Notes: generated by a model not told the origin, from the letters alone. Shown: positions 1 through 8,993, numbered from the stretch's first letter. The stretch: DNA of 41,499 bases from Flaviflexus sp. (GCA_030537635.1 JAUNVM010000009.1:19831-61329), one strand, 5' to 3'. Numbers and translations: made by a program.

Positions 1-477
1 GATCTGCGCAAGCGCTCGGCGGATATGGCGGCCAAGGCCTCTCTTGGTTCGCTGGCCATCACCGCCGTGTGGGCGATCTGGGCACAGCTCGCCTACGCCT
101 CGGGCATCTGGTCCTGGATTCCGCTCCTCATCGCCGCGGTCAGCCTGGCCGCTACCGCCCTGTTCGCACAGCGGCGCGATGAGCTCAAGGCCTTCATTGC
201 CAACTTCGTGGCGATCGCTATGGCGGTGGTGTTCATCTTCACCGCGATGGCACCGAACGTCTTGAAGTCCTCGATCGACGATGCCTACTCCATGAGCATC
301 ATGGATGCCGCATCGACCGCTCCGACGCACACGATCATGGCGACCGCCGCGGTGGTCTTCGTTCCGATCGTGCTCGCTTACACCATCTGGTCCTACAAGG
401 TGTTTGCTCGGCGCATCGACACCGCCGACATTCCCGATGAGCACGCCGGCCTCACGCCGTCGGCTGCCGTCAAGTAG
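1..477 (+). CDS. cydB: Cytochrome bd oxidase subunit II, C-terminal part
   Basis: This is the C-terminal 158 residues of CydB, the second membrane subunit of the cytochrome bd quinol oxidase, which reduces oxygen to water at high affinity in the cell membrane. The frame is open from base 1, so the start lies outside the window. At least four hydrophobic segments are visible, and the tail ends with the W-S-Y-K-V-F-x-R-R stretch typical of the last helix of CydB before a short hydrophilic end. It is followed by a terminator-like hairpin and then cydD, the usual cydAB-cydDC order of actinobacteria. The family call rests on the tail, the membrane pattern and the neighbours; the upstream partner cydA is presumed to lie just before the window. 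Confidence 0.9.
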   Translation, partial: DLRKRSADMAAKASLGSLAITAVWAIWAQLAYASGIWSWIPLLIAAVSLAATALFAQRRDELKAFIANFVAIAMAVVFIFTAMAPNVLKSSIDDAYSMSIMDAASTAPTHTIMATAAVVFVPIVLAYTIWSYKVFARRIDTADIPDEHAGLTPSAAVK

Positions 478-490
478 GTTCTCAATTGCA

Positions 491-516
491 GGGGGCGCGG
501 CTTCAGCCGCGCCCCC
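491..516 (+). terminator. Hairpin between cydB and cydD
   Basis: A perfect 12-bp inverted repeat (GGGGGCGCGGCT with a 2-base loop) starts 13 bases after the cydB stop. The following bases are only mildly T-rich (TGTCGTT), so it may be a partial terminator or an RNA-stabilising element that separates cydAB from cydDC. Confidence 0.7.
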
Positions 517-609
517 TGTCGTTATGCTGCGGGCACAATCCTCAGCCGCTTCTTCCCCGTCTCGTTTTGTCTGGCCTGTTCTCCTCGCACCTCAGCTAAG
601 GTAAGTGTT

Positions 610-2250
610 GTGAAACCACTGGATCCGAAACTGCTCAAGCATGCCCCTCCCGCCCGGGCCTACGTTGGTCTCGTCATCGTTATTGGGGTCGTGTCAGCGG
701 GGCTCATTCTCGCCCAGTGTTTCCTCATTGCCTACTCCGCCGCTCCGGTGATCTCCCAGGGAAAGACCCTGGGAGATGTGTCCGGGAGGATCACCGCCCT
801 CGCCGCCGTCATTGCGGCCCGCGCGCTACTGTCGTACGTCACCGAGGCGCTTGGCCACCGTGCTGGCCTGGCCACCATTGCCGCGCTACGCGGCCGGGTC
901 CTGGACCGGGCGGTTGAGCTAGGGCCGCGCTGGCTCGCGGTGCGTACCACCCAAACGGTTACCATGGTCTCCCGTGGTCTGGATGCTCTCGAGCCCTACT
1001 TCGTGGCCTACCTGCCCCAGCTATTCCTGTGCGTCACGGTCACCCCGGCCACGCTGCTTGTCATCGGCATACTCGATCTGCCCTCCGCCCTCCTCCTCAT
1101 CTTCTGTATCCCCCTCATTCCCGTCTTCATGATTCTCATCGGGAAGATGACTGCGGCGACGTCGAAGAAGAAGCTGGAGACGATGGAGCGACTGGGTGAC
1201 CAGGTTCTCGATCTCATTGCGGGCCTGCCTACCCTCAAGGCCCTCGGACGCGAGCAGGGCCCGAAGCACCGGGTGGCCGAGCTGGGCGAGAACTACACGG
1301 CAGCCACCATGTCCGCCCTGCGCATCGCCTTCCTGTCGGGAACCGTGCTCGAATTCCTCGCCATTCTTTCCACGGCGCTGGTAGCCGTCGAGGTGGGATT
1401 CAGAATGGTCTACGGCCTGCTTGACCTGCCGACCGGCCTTGTCATCATCATGCTCACCCCCGAGGTGTTCAAGCCGCTGCGCGAGGTGGGCTCCCAGTTC
1501 CACGCCTCGGCAGATGGGGTGGCTGCCGCGGAGGCAGCCTTCGAGATTCTCGAGGTTCCCGCCCCCGCCCCCGGCACCACGTCGGCACCGGATCTATCCA
1601 CCCAGGAGATCACCCTGCGCGACCTTTCGGTGGAGGCCCCGGGGCGCGGGTTGTTCGCCCCCTCTGGCGCCACCGGAACGATCCGCCCCGGCGAAATCAC
1701 GGCCCTGCGGGGGGCCTCCGGCGGCGGGAAGACGACCACCATCTTGTGCCTGCTCGGCCTCGTCACCCCCACCGAGGGAACGGCTTCGTGCGGCGGCATC
1801 GACATCGCCGACATCGACCGCGAGGCCTGGTGGTCCCAGATCACGTGGGTGCCCCAGCGTCCGGTCATACCGCCCGGCACCCTGGCCGAGTATCTCGGTG
1901 AGGGTGATCGTCAGCGGGCTGCCGCCCTCACCGGTTTTGACGAAGTGCTGGCCACACTGCCGCACGGCTGGGATAGTGTCGTTGGCCAGGGCGGGGTTGG
2001 TCTTTCGGTTGGTCAACGCCAGCGTTTGGCGCTGACTCGGGCCCTCATGAAGCGCCGCCCCCTTCTCATCCTCGACGAGCCAACCGCGCATTTGGATGCG
2101 GCCTCGGAGGGAGAGATCATTGCCGCGGTGCGCGCTGCTCGGGATGCGGGGATGACCGTAGTGGTCATCGCCCACCGCGATGCTCTGCTTGAGGCGGCTG
2201 ACACCATCATTGACATTCGCGCGAGGGAGGTTGCCCATGCTGACGCCTGA
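610..2250 (+). CDS. cydD: CydD, ABC exporter subunit for cytochrome bd assembly
   Basis: CydD is one half of the CydDC heterodimeric ABC transporter, which is needed to assemble cytochrome bd and exports thiols (and has been linked to heme) across the membrane. The 546-residue protein has an N-terminal membrane domain with about six helices to roughly residue 320, then an ATPase domain: Walker A GASGGGKTT near 368-376, signature LSVGQ at 465-469 (usual LSGGQ, one residue changed), Walker B LLILDEP near 485-491 and the H-loop histidine in VVIAHR. The start is GTG with no clear ribosome binding site; TAAGGT lies 7 bases upstream (597-602), suggesting a leaderless transcript and a promoter of its own. 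The stop overlaps the cydC start by 14 bases. It is clearly an ABC exporter half; the CydD rather than CydC assignment follows from position. Confidence 0.92.
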   Translation: MKPLDPKLLKHAPPARAYVGLVIVIGVVSAGLILAQCFLIAYSAAPVISQGKTLGDVSGRITALAAVIAARALLSYVTEALGHRAGLATIAALRGRVLDRAVELGPRWLAVRTTQTVTMVSRGLDALEPYFVAYLPQLFLCVTVTPATLLVIGILDLPSALLLIFCIPLIPVFMILIGKMTAATSKKKLETMERLGDQVLDLIAGLPTLKALGREQGPKHRVAELGENYTAATMSALRIAFLSGTVLEFLAILSTALVAVEVGFRMVYGLLDLPTGLVIIMLTPEVFKPLREVGSQFHASADGVAAAEAAFEILEVPAPAPGTTSAPDLSTQEITLRDLSVEAPGRGLFAPSGATGTIRPGEITALRGASGGGKTTTILCLLGLVTPTEGTASCGGIDIADIDREAWWSQITWVPQRPVIPPGTLAEYLGEGDRQRAAALTGFDEVLATLPHGWDSVVGQGGVGLSVGQRQRLALTRALMKRRPLLILDEPTAHLDAASEGEIIAAVRAARDAGMTVVVIAHRDALLEAADTIIDIRAREVAHADA

Positions 2251-3955
2251 GGAAAACGCCGCATTGCGCGAATGCCTCGCGCTCGCCCAGGTGAACCGGA
2301 AACGCTTTGCCCTCGCCGTTCTCTTTGGCACCATCGGCCTTGGATCATCAATCGCGCTCGCCGCAACCTCGGCCTGGCTCATTGCCCGGGCCTCCCAGAT
2401 GCCACCGGTGCTCGACCTGACGGTCGCCGCAACCTCGGTCCGCATGTTCGGCATCTCCAAGGCCCTGTTCCGTTACGCCGAACGGTTGTCCTCCCACTGG
2501 GTGGCACTCGCCGGCATGGGACATTTGCGCGCCGGAATCTATGCCCGCCTCGCCGACGGACCGGGGGATGCTGTCGTCTCGCTGCACCGCGGCGATCTGC
2601 TGGCCCGCACCGGTGCCGATGTTGACCGGATCGGAGACACCCTCGTCAAGGCCGTGCTACCCGCCTGCGTCGCGCTCGCAACGGGCGTTGTCTCCGTTGC
2701 CATCGTTGGTTTCCTCTCCCCCGCGATCGGCGCGGTTCTCGCCGCCTGCCTGCTCTTCTCCGGCATTGTCGGTCCGCTGCTCGCCGGCCGAGGCGCCCGC
2801 CTGTCCGAATCGCGGCGCACCGCCGATCAGGCCGAGCTGGCCGCCCTGTCTCTCGCCATGCTCGAGGGCTCTGCGGAGCTTCGGGTGAGCGGGGAGATGA
2901 GTAAGCTGACTGCGGCGCGCACCGAGCTGGAGGCTCGCCTGCGCAAGCACCGGGATGAGGCGGCCCGGCCGGCCGCTGGCGCGGTCGTGGTCGACCAGAT
3001 CGCACTCGGGATCGCGGTCATTGCCGCCCTCCTCATCGGTATCCCGCAGGTCACCTCTGGCGCCCTTCCCCCGGTTCAGCTGGCCGTGTGCGTGCTCACG
3101 CCGCTGGCCGCTTTCGAGGGAACCGCCATGCTCGGACCGGCCGCCCTCGCCCTCATCCGGGCCGGCCAGTCGGCCACCCGGATCGCCCCGCTCATCACCG
3201 CCGCGCCGGAGGTGACCTCCAGCGCCGAACTCGATCCCGTCATCGAGGCCCGCAATCTGGTGGTGGGATGGCCGGGTGGGCCAGACATCGCCGGTCCCAT
3301 TGACCTCACCATTCGCCCCGGGGATAAGCTCGCCATCGTCGGCCCCTCCGGAATCGGCAAGTCGACCCTGCTGGCCACGCTTGCCGGCCTGGTCGAACCG
3401 CACGCGGGCAGCGTCACTATCGGCGGGCATGAGGCCTCACAGCTGGCCCGCTCCTGCGTGAGCAAGGTTGTCACCGTGACGGCGGAAGACGCGCACATCT
3501 TCCACACCTCGCTCATGGAGAACCTGCGCGTGGCCCGCCGGGACCTCACCGAGGATGAGGCGATTGATGCGCTGCGGCGGGCCGGTCTTGGTGATTGGTT
3601 CGATGCGCTTCCCGCGGGCCTGGACACTATGCTCGGCTCAGGAGCCACAACGGTCTCCGGCGGGGAGCGACGCCGCCTGCTACTCGCCCGTGCGCTGTGC
3701 ACCCACGCTCCCATCCTCGCCCTCGATGAGCCGGCTGAGCACCTGGATCCCGAGCTGGCCGATGAGCTCATGGCTGACCTGTTGGCCTCCGGCCTCGGCA
3801 TCATCGTCGTCACCCACCGTCTTACCGGCCTTCAGCATGCCGACGAAGTCATTCGGCTCGGCGAACAGATTGACCGGGGCACCCACGCCGAACTGTTGGC
3901 CCGCAACCCGGAGCATGCGTGGGCCGCCGAGCAGGAGGAGTCATGCAACCGGTAG
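2237..3955 (+). CDS. cydC: CydC, ABC exporter subunit for cytochrome bd assembly
   Basis: This is the second half of the CydDC exporter, 572 residues from the ATG at 2237. That start was chosen because it is preceded by GGGAGG at good spacing, lies just inside the end of cydD, and gives a normal N-terminus. Residues 1-320 form the membrane domain; the ATPase domain has Walker A GPSGIGKST at 369-377, signature VSGGE at 473-477, Walker B ILALDEP at 493-499 and a switch histidine in VVTHR. It overlaps cydD by 14 bases and the downstream sensor kinase by 13 bases, so the three genes are almost certainly co-translated from one message. Both halves keep intact nucleotide-binding motifs. Confidence 0.92.
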   Translation: MLTPEENAALRECLALAQVNRKRFALAVLFGTIGLGSSIALAATSAWLIARASQMPPVLDLTVAATSVRMFGISKALFRYAERLSSHWVALAGMGHLRAGIYARLADGPGDAVVSLHRGDLLARTGADVDRIGDTLVKAVLPACVALATGVVSVAIVGFLSPAIGAVLAACLLFSGIVGPLLAGRGARLSESRRTADQAELAALSLAMLEGSAELRVSGEMSKLTAARTELEARLRKHRDEAARPAAGAVVVDQIALGIAVIAALLIGIPQVTSGALPPVQLAVCVLTPLAAFEGTAMLGPAALALIRAGQSATRIAPLITAAPEVTSSAELDPVIEARNLVVGWPGGPDIAGPIDLTIRPGDKLAIVGPSGIGKSTLLATLAGLVEPHAGSVTIGGHEASQLARSCVSKVVTVTAEDAHIFHTSLMENLRVARRDLTEDEAIDALRRAGLGDWFDALPAGLDTMLGSGATTVSGGERRRLLLARALCTHAPILALDEPAEHLDPELADELMADLLASGLGIIVVTHRLTGLQHADEVIRLGEQIDRGTHAELLARNPEHAWAAEQEESCNR

Positions 3956-5610
3956 GCTACCGCGTCCCCGAGGGATCGACGCCACAGACTCTGTTCGATT
4001 CGGCGCTCTCGCTCACCTCCTCACTCGATCTGCATGATGCTTTGCAGCAGTTCGTGGAGATCGCGCGCCAACTCACCGGAGCGAAGTTTTCTGCCCTCGG
4101 CATCCTTGGCACCCGGGGGGAAACCGTTGCCTTCCATCACGCTGGTATGCCCAAGGGCGCGGAGCGGGCACTCAGCCATCCACCGCGCGGAAGCGGCATC
4201 TTCGCCCATATTCCGATCCGCGAGCCCCTTATCATCAACGATGTTGAGTCGCATGAGAGCTTCAGCGGATGGCCGCCGGGGCATCCCCGCATGGGCAACT
4301 TCCTCGGGGTATCCCTGAGGGTCCACGAGCAGGTCTTTGGCCGCCTCTACCTCACCGATAAGGAAGGCGGGTTTACCGCCGAAGACGGTGAGGCCATGGA
4401 GATGCTGGCAGCGGCCTGTTCCATCGCCGTTCAGAACGCTCGGCTGTACGCTGAGTCGAAGAATCGCGCCAACTGGATCGGGGTGTCCCAGGCGATCACG
4501 ACGGCTCTGCTCGAGGGCTCCGACGAGGAGGAGGCACTGAAACTCATTGCCGCGCGCATGCGAGCCGTCTCCGATTCCTGTGCCGCCCTCATCATCCTCC
4601 CCTCCATCGGCAACGCCTGGGTATGCGAGATAGCCGACGGGAAGGATGCTCACGACCTCATCGGCATCGAATTCCCGCCGGATGGGCGGGCCCAGACGGT
4701 CATCCGGGAGGGATCCGGCGTCGTCGTTGATTCAATGACCCGGACCCGCACCTTAAGAATCGAAGCGCTGCGCGAATACGGCCCGGCGCTCTACGCCCCC
4801 ATGATGGTGCACGGCACCGGAGTGGGCGTCATCGTTCTTTTGCGCGAGGAGGACGGCCCAGAATTCGATCTCGCCGATCTCGCCATGGCCGAATCGGTGG
4901 CCAAGCAGGCCGCCCTGGCCCTCGAGCTGGCGGCGGCCCGGCACGCCCAGGACGTCGCCGCACAGACCGACGAACGTGCCGCCATTGGCCGCGACCTGCA
5001 CGATCTCGCCATCCAGCAGCTCTTCGCCACCGGCATGAAGATCACCGCAATCCGCGAGGACCTCGAGGCCAAGGAGGCCGATCCGGCAATCGTTGATCTC
5101 CTCAATGAGGCTATCTCCTCGGTTGATTCCTCGGTTACCGAGATTCGCCGCATCGTCCACCGCCTGCGCGAGCCGGATGCCAATGTCGTGGTCGTTGAAC
5201 GCCTGCGGCGCGAGGCCTCCCTCGCCCGCAATGGCCTCGGTTTCGCCCCCTCCCTCATCATCGAGCTCGACGGGCAGATTCTGCCCAGCAATGTCGATCC
5301 GGAAACCATCGCCCACATCGACGACATCATCGGTGCCGATATTGGCGATGACGTCGTTGCCGTCACCCGGGAGGGCCTGTCGAATGCGGCGCGCCACGCA
5401 AGCGCCTCATCGGTCTCCGTGACCTGTCAGATCGACCGGTCCCGCGTGAGAATCGAAGTGGCCGATGATGGTGACGGCCCCTCCCCCACAAGATCCCGAC
5501 GCTCCGGCCTGGCCAATCTCGCGGCCCGGGCCAGGCGCCACGGCGGCACCTTCAATCTTGCCCGGGGCACCGAATCCGGTGCCGTCATGACCTGGGAGGT
5601 CCCCCTCTAG
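3943..5610 (+). CDS. DevS/DosS-like GAF sensor histidine kinase
   Basis: This 555-residue cytoplasmic kinase has two GAF domains (about 20-160 and 175-325), a HisKA_3 dimerisation domain with the phospho-acceptor His353 in GRDLHDLAIQQLF, and a HATPase domain (N-box SNAARHA, DDGDG). The first GAF domain closely matches mycobacterial DevS/DosS: the stretch GHPRMGNFLGV carries His114, which aligns with the proximal heme ligand His149 of DosS, and GRLYLTDK carries Tyr136, which aligns with the distal Tyr171; both pairs are 22 residues apart. Heme binding and oxygen, NO or redox sensing is therefore a reasonable inference. The ATG at 3943 has AGGAGGAG just upstream and overlaps the end of cydC, so it is made with the cytochrome bd exporter. 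The likely partner is the regulator at 9177-9827. Confidence 0.88.
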   Translation: MQPVGYRVPEGSTPQTLFDSALSLTSSLDLHDALQQFVEIARQLTGAKFSALGILGTRGETVAFHHAGMPKGAERALSHPPRGSGIFAHIPIREPLIINDVESHESFSGWPPGHPRMGNFLGVSLRVHEQVFGRLYLTDKEGGFTAEDGEAMEMLAAACSIAVQNARLYAESKNRANWIGVSQAITTALLEGSDEEEALKLIAARMRAVSDSCAALIILPSIGNAWVCEIADGKDAHDLIGIEFPPDGRAQTVIREGSGVVVDSMTRTRTLRIEALREYGPALYAPMMVHGTGVGVIVLLREEDGPEFDLADLAMAESVAKQAALALELAAARHAQDVAAQTDERAAIGRDLHDLAIQQLFATGMKITAIREDLEAKEADPAIVDLLNEAISSVDSSVTEIRRIVHRLREPDANVVVVERLRREASLARNGLGFAPSLIIELDGQILPSNVDPETIAHIDDIIGADIGDDVVAVTREGLSNAARHASASSVSVTCQIDRSRVRIEVADDGDGPSPTRSRRSGLANLAARARRHGGTFNLARGTESGAVMTWEVPL

Positions 5611-5730
5611 GTCACGCGCTCCTTCGCGTCGGCCCAACAGCTGTCGGATGTAGCTCCTGACATTGTCCGGCGGGCGCGCACGTAAGACCGGGATGTGACC
5701 CACCCCGCTGGTGGACATCCGCGCGAGCAT

Positions 5731-5763
5731 AAAGAAATGGGGTGGCATTCCGCCACCCCATTT
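5731..5763 (-). terminator. Terminator after ptsH (possibly bidirectional)
   Basis: A 12-bp inverted repeat (5735-5746 with 5752-5763, loop of 5) reads AAATGGGGTGGC. On the minus strand it is followed by TTTCTTTA, so it best fits termination of the licT-nagE-crr-ptsH operon. The kinase gene converges on it from the other side and may use it too. Confidence 0.8.
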
Positions 5764-5773
5764 CCCTAGGCCG

Positions 5774-6031
5774 CTAGGCCTCGTCGAGATCGGATTCGAG
5801 CAGCTCGGCGAGCTTGTCGAGCGCTTCCTCATCATCGGAGATGAGCGTGACCTCGTTGCCGCACTTAACACCGAGAGTCATCACCTCCATGAGGCTTGCC
5901 GCGTCGGCGCTCTCACCGTCAAATTCGATGGTGATGTCGCTGTCGTACTCGGCGGCCGCGTTGGCAAAGACCGCTGCGGGACGTGCGTGGAGCCCGTTGC
6001 CGGACGCCACCTTCACTGTGCGCTTAGCCAT
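5774..6031 (-). CDS. ptsH: Phosphocarrier protein HPr
   Basis: HPr carries phosphate from enzyme I to the IIA domains of the PTS in the cytoplasm. The 85-residue protein shows the active-site His15 in GLHARPAA and, in the usual regulatory helix, Ser46 in SLMEVMTLGV. The start at 6031 was chosen over an in-frame ATG 11 codons earlier because it has AAAGGA at correct spacing and gives the family length. It is the last gene of the minus-strand PTS operon, 11 bases after crr, and is followed by a strong terminator. Enzyme I is not in the window. Ser46 is the target of HprK in Firmicutes; whether it is used here is unknown. Confidence 0.95.
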   Translation of the reverse strand: MAKRTVKVASGNGLHARPAAVFANAAAEYDSDITIEFDGESADAASLMEVMTLGVKCGNEVTLISDDEEALDKLAELLESDLDEA

Positions 6032-6042
6032 GATGATCCTTT

Positions 6043-6528
6043 CTATGTGAGCTGAGCCGTGCACACGACGTCATTGGCCGAAGCCTCGCCGCGGGTGATC
6101 TCGAAGGAGTCGATCTGCTTGCCCTTCGTGAACACGACGGGAGTGACAAGCTCCTTACCGGCCGCCCGGATCGCCGGGAAGTCGGCGCGGATGATTGGCT
6201 GTCCAGCCTTGACCTCGTCGCCGGGTGCGGCGAGCGCGGTCAGCCCCTCGCCGCCGAGCTCAACCGTATCGAGCCCGATGTGCACGAGGAGTTCGACGTC
6301 ACCGGTCGAGGTCTTCATCGCGAATGCGTGCGCCGTATCAAAAACCTGCACGAGCTTGCCATCGGCCGGGGCAAGCACCTCGACCACGCCGGCCTGCTCG
6401 CCGGGGACAACCGCGAAGCCGTCTCCGAGCATCTTCTCCCCGAACACCGGGTCGGGAACATCCTCAACCCCGGTGACGGTCCCCGCAAACGGGGTGACGA
6501 GCTTGAGCTTCTTCTTGCGTCCGAACAT
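6043..6528 (-). CDS. crr: PTS glucose-type IIA component
   Basis: This 161-residue cytoplasmic protein is a IIA-Glc family phosphotransfer domain. It contains the paired histidines His67 (DTAHAFAMKT) and His83 (LLVHIGLDTVEL), the latter being the phosphorylated residue in the family, and the phosphate-binding G-E-G-L region. It receives phosphate from HPr and passes it to the IIB domain of the adjacent nagE product. Its ATG shares one base with the nagE stop (TAATG on the minus strand), so the two are translationally coupled. In some actinobacteria IIA and IIBC are fused; here they are separate genes. The length and motifs are normal. Confidence 0.93.
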   Translation of the reverse strand: MFGRKKKLKLVTPFAGTVTGVEDVPDPVFGEKMLGDGFAVVPGEQAGVVEVLAPADGKLVQVFDTAHAFAMKTSTGDVELLVHIGLDTVELGGEGLTALAAPGDEVKAGQPIIRADFPAIRAAGKELVTPVVFTKGKQIDSFEITRGEASANDVVCTAQLT

Positions 6529-8117
6529 TAGGATTCCTTTCCACCCTCGAGGGAAGCCGAGGTCGCCTGCAGCTGGCGGGCCACCTCGTCATAGACGAAC
6601 TGTACCTGCGGGCCGACAACGACCTGCACGTTCTTCTGGGAGGGGCGAATGACACCGGCGATTCCGGCGCGCTTGATCTCCTTCTCGGAAACCGGCACGT
6701 AGTCCTTGACGGTGACGCGCAGGCGGGTGGCGCAGTAGTCAACTGCATCAACGTTGCCGGCGCCGCCGAGGCCCTTGATGATCTGAGCGGCGGTATCTTC
6801 GTACGTCGCATCCGCAGCCAACGTCGCCTCGGTATCCGGATCATCATCCTCGCGACCGGGGGTCTTGAGGTTGAGAGCGGTGATGAGGCCGTAGAAGACC
6901 CCGAAGTAGAGCGCGAAGTAGATGACACCGAGCAGCAGGAGCATCCACCAGCTATTGGCGATCGGGTTACGCGCGGACAGCGTCATATCGACGAGGCCCG
7001 CAGAGAAGCCAAAGCCGGCGGTCCACTTGAAGGTGGCGGCAATGAACAGGGCAATACCGGTGAGGAGGGCATGTGCCAGGTAGAGCAGCGGGGCGACGAA
7101 CATGAAGGAGAACTCGAGCGGCTCGGTCACGCCGGTGAAGAAGGACGCGAGGGCGCCCGCGAGCAGCAGCGAGCCGGCAACCTTGCGCTTTTCCGGCTTG
7201 GCCTTGAGGTACATGGCGAGAGCCGCACCCGGCAGGCCGAACATCATGACGGGGAAGAATCCACCCTGGTAGCGGCCAACCTCGCCGATGACGGTGCAGG
7301 CGTCTCCGCCCCAGATGCCCGGGCAGGAGGCCGCGTCGGTGGCCGCCTTGGCGGCTTCGATGGTGGCGGCGCCGCCGAGGAACTTACCGATGTCATCAAT
7401 GCCAATGACGTCGAACCAGAAGATCGAGTTGAGTGCGTGGTGCAGACCGGTGGGAATGAGGAGGCGGTTAATGAAGCCGTACAAGCCGGCGCCAAGCGCT
7501 CCCATGTTCTGGATGGACTGACCGAAGTTGAACAGGATGTTGTAGACGATGGGCCAGACGATGAAGAGAACGCCGGCGAGCAGGATGGACAGCAGGGCCG
7601 TCATAATCGGAACGAGGCGGCGGCCGGAGAAGAAGGCAAGGAAGTCCGGCAGCCGCGTGGCGTGGAATCGGTTGTAGCACCAGGCGGCGAGAATACCGAC
7701 GCAGATGCCGATGAGAACGTTCTTCGGTCCGATAGCCGCCCAGCCGTGGGATGCCCAGTCCAGGGCCTCCTCCGGGCTCATCTCGGCGAGATCAATGCCC
7801 CGATATCCGGCGACGGAGTCCTGGTTGAGGAGCACACGGACAGTCTCGAAGCCGATGAAGCCTGACAGGGCCGCCGCACCGTTATTGTCGCGGGCGAGGC
7901 CGAAGGCAATGGCGATAGCGAAGAGATAACCGAGATTGTCAAGAACGGCGCCGCCAGACTTGATGAGAACGGCGGCGAAAATGTTATTGGCGCCCCAGCC
8001 GTCCGGGTCGATCCAGTAGCCGATACCCATGAGGATGGCGGCCACGGGCATGACGGCCACGGCACCCATGAGGGCCTTTGCGAATCTCTGCAGAGATCCC
8101 ATGATCTGCGCTTTCAC
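6528..8117 (-). CDS. nagE: PTS IICB permease, N-acetylglucosamine/glucose family
   Basis: This 529-residue membrane protein imports and phosphorylates a sugar. The N-terminal IIC domain (to about residue 405) has roughly ten hydrophobic segments and the family motifs IPTGLHHALNSIFWFDV and GVTEPLEFSFMF; the IIB domain follows, with the phosphorylated Cys462 in DYCATRLRV. The IIC motifs look most like the GlcNAc (NagE) branch, but glucose cannot be excluded from sequence alone. The GTG start at 8117 was chosen because GAAAGGA lies 6 bases before it; an upstream TTG would overlap that site. It sits 11 bases after the licT-like antiterminator gene and overlaps crr by one base, placing it under antitermination control through the leader RNA. 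Confidence 0.9.
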   Translation of the reverse strand: MKAQIMGSLQRFAKALMGAVAVMPVAAILMGIGYWIDPDGWGANNIFAAVLIKSGGAVLDNLGYLFAIAIAFGLARDNNGAAALSGFIGFETVRVLLNQDSVAGYRGIDLAEMSPEEALDWASHGWAAIGPKNVLIGICVGILAAWCYNRFHATRLPDFLAFFSGRRLVPIMTALLSILLAGVLFIVWPIVYNILFNFGQSIQNMGALGAGLYGFINRLLIPTGLHHALNSIFWFDVIGIDDIGKFLGGAATIEAAKAATDAASCPGIWGGDACTVIGEVGRYQGGFFPVMMFGLPGAALAMYLKAKPEKRKVAGSLLLAGALASFFTGVTEPLEFSFMFVAPLLYLAHALLTGIALFIAATFKWTAGFGFSAGLVDMTLSARNPIANSWWMLLLLGVIYFALYFGVFYGLITALNLKTPGREDDDPDTEATLAADATYEDTAAQIIKGLGGAGNVDAVDYCATRLRVTVKDYVPVSEKEIKRAGIAGVIRPSQKNVQVVVGPQVQFVYDEVARQLQATSASLEGGKES

Positions 8118-8128
8118 GCGAAATCCTT

Positions 8129-8953
8129 TCAATCGTGTGATGGAGTGTTATGCCACCCGTGCAGGAATACCGCCAGATAGGCGACCTCGCCCTGCGCCTT
8201 CGGGTCGAGGGACCCGAGGATGCGGGTGAGGATGCGCTCGGCCAGGGCCGCCTCTTTTGGCAGGTCCCGAATGATCGAACGCTGGGCCGCATTGGCCCGA
8301 AATTCGCCCCGATGCAGCCGCCCGGCCAGGCGGGCGAGGTGACCGATGAGCTCTCCGTCAACCTTCTGGGGTTGACCGATGAGGCGCTGGGCCTCGGCAA
8401 CGATGGCGGCCAGCTCATTGGCCTGCTGCAGCGGTTGCTTGACGGTGACGCCCCTGCGGGCGGCATTGAGATGGAGGGCAATGAAGGCGGCCTCATCAAG
8501 GGGCACCTCCACCTCCAAGTGGGTGTTGAGGTACTGCACGGCGAGAATCGCGGCGTTGAATTCCTCCGGGAACGCCCCGCGAATCTCGGACAGCAGCGGA
8601 TTGGTGATGATCTCACCCTCGCTCAGGCGCCGCACCGCGAACACGAGGTGGTCGGCAAGGAGCAGATAGACCGAGGGATGCAGCTCGCCCAGAACATCAG
8701 CAGCCAGGTCCACAGCGTGAGAAATTGCCTCCGAGGCCCTTGGCCCCAGTTGGTCAAGATGCTCAAAGAAATCGATGCGGTCCGGGCTGACCTCGACGTA
8801 CTGTCGCGAGCTGGGATCGGACTGGATGAGGTCGCCGGCGCGTCGGCCGAAACCGATACCGCGGCCCACGACGACGCGTTCGGCATCGCCGGACACGACG
8901 AGCAGCGCGTTGTTGTTAAAGACGCGCCGTACTCGAAGGCAAGTCCCGTCCAC
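8129..8953 (-). CDS. BglG/LicT family transcriptional antiterminator
   Basis: This 274-residue protein is an RNA-binding antiterminator controlled by PTS phosphorylation. The first ~55 residues are the CAT RNA-binding domain (VFNNNALLVV, VVVGRGIGFGRRAGD), followed by two PTS regulation domains whose conserved histidines are visible in HPSVYLLLADH, ALHLN, HLARLAGRLH and VFLHGW. The GTG at 8953 was chosen because it gives the normal N-terminus just before the CAT domain and has GGAG 5 bases upstream; a longer frame runs upstream across the leader RNA and is not credible. It is the first gene of the operon with nagE, crr and ptsH, and its leader carries a RAT-like target, so it probably controls itself and the transporter in response to sugar. 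Confidence 0.9.
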   Translation of the reverse strand: MDGTCLRVRRVFNNNALLVVSGDAERVVVGRGIGFGRRAGDLIQSDPSSRQYVEVSPDRIDFFEHLDQLGPRASEAISHAVDLAADVLGELHPSVYLLLADHLVFAVRRLSEGEIITNPLLSEIRGAFPEEFNAAILAVQYLNTHLEVEVPLDEAAFIALHLNAARRGVTVKQPLQQANELAAIVAEAQRLIGQPQKVDGELIGHLARLAGRLHRGEFRANAAQRSIIRDLPKEAALAERILTRILGSLDPKAQGEVAYLAVFLHGWHNTPSHD

Positions 8954-8969
8954 GGAAGCTCCTCGTTGA

Positions 8970-8992
8970 GCAGGCGAGCTTACGCTCGCTGC
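8970..8992 (-). promoter_or_regulatory. Hairpin in the PTS operon leader, alternative to RAT
   Basis: On the minus strand GCAGCGAGC and GCTCGCCTGC form a stem with a GTAA loop and one bulged C. Its 3' arm ends in GCCTGC, which can also pair with GCAGGC inside the RAT at 9002-9007, so the two structures look mutually exclusive. There is no following T-run; instead the ribosome binding site GAGGAG of the antiterminator gene comes directly after. Confidence 0.6.
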
Positions 8993-8993
8993 A

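Noticed and set aside
604..622. Possible Rex (NADH-responsive) site at the cydD start
   Set aside because: Only GTG-AAAC-CAC is present; it lacks the TTGTGAA/TTCACAA arms of the Rex consensus.
2657..3430. Open frame opposite cydC
   Set aside because: Typical GC-rich shadow frame, no motif, and the sense gene is intact.
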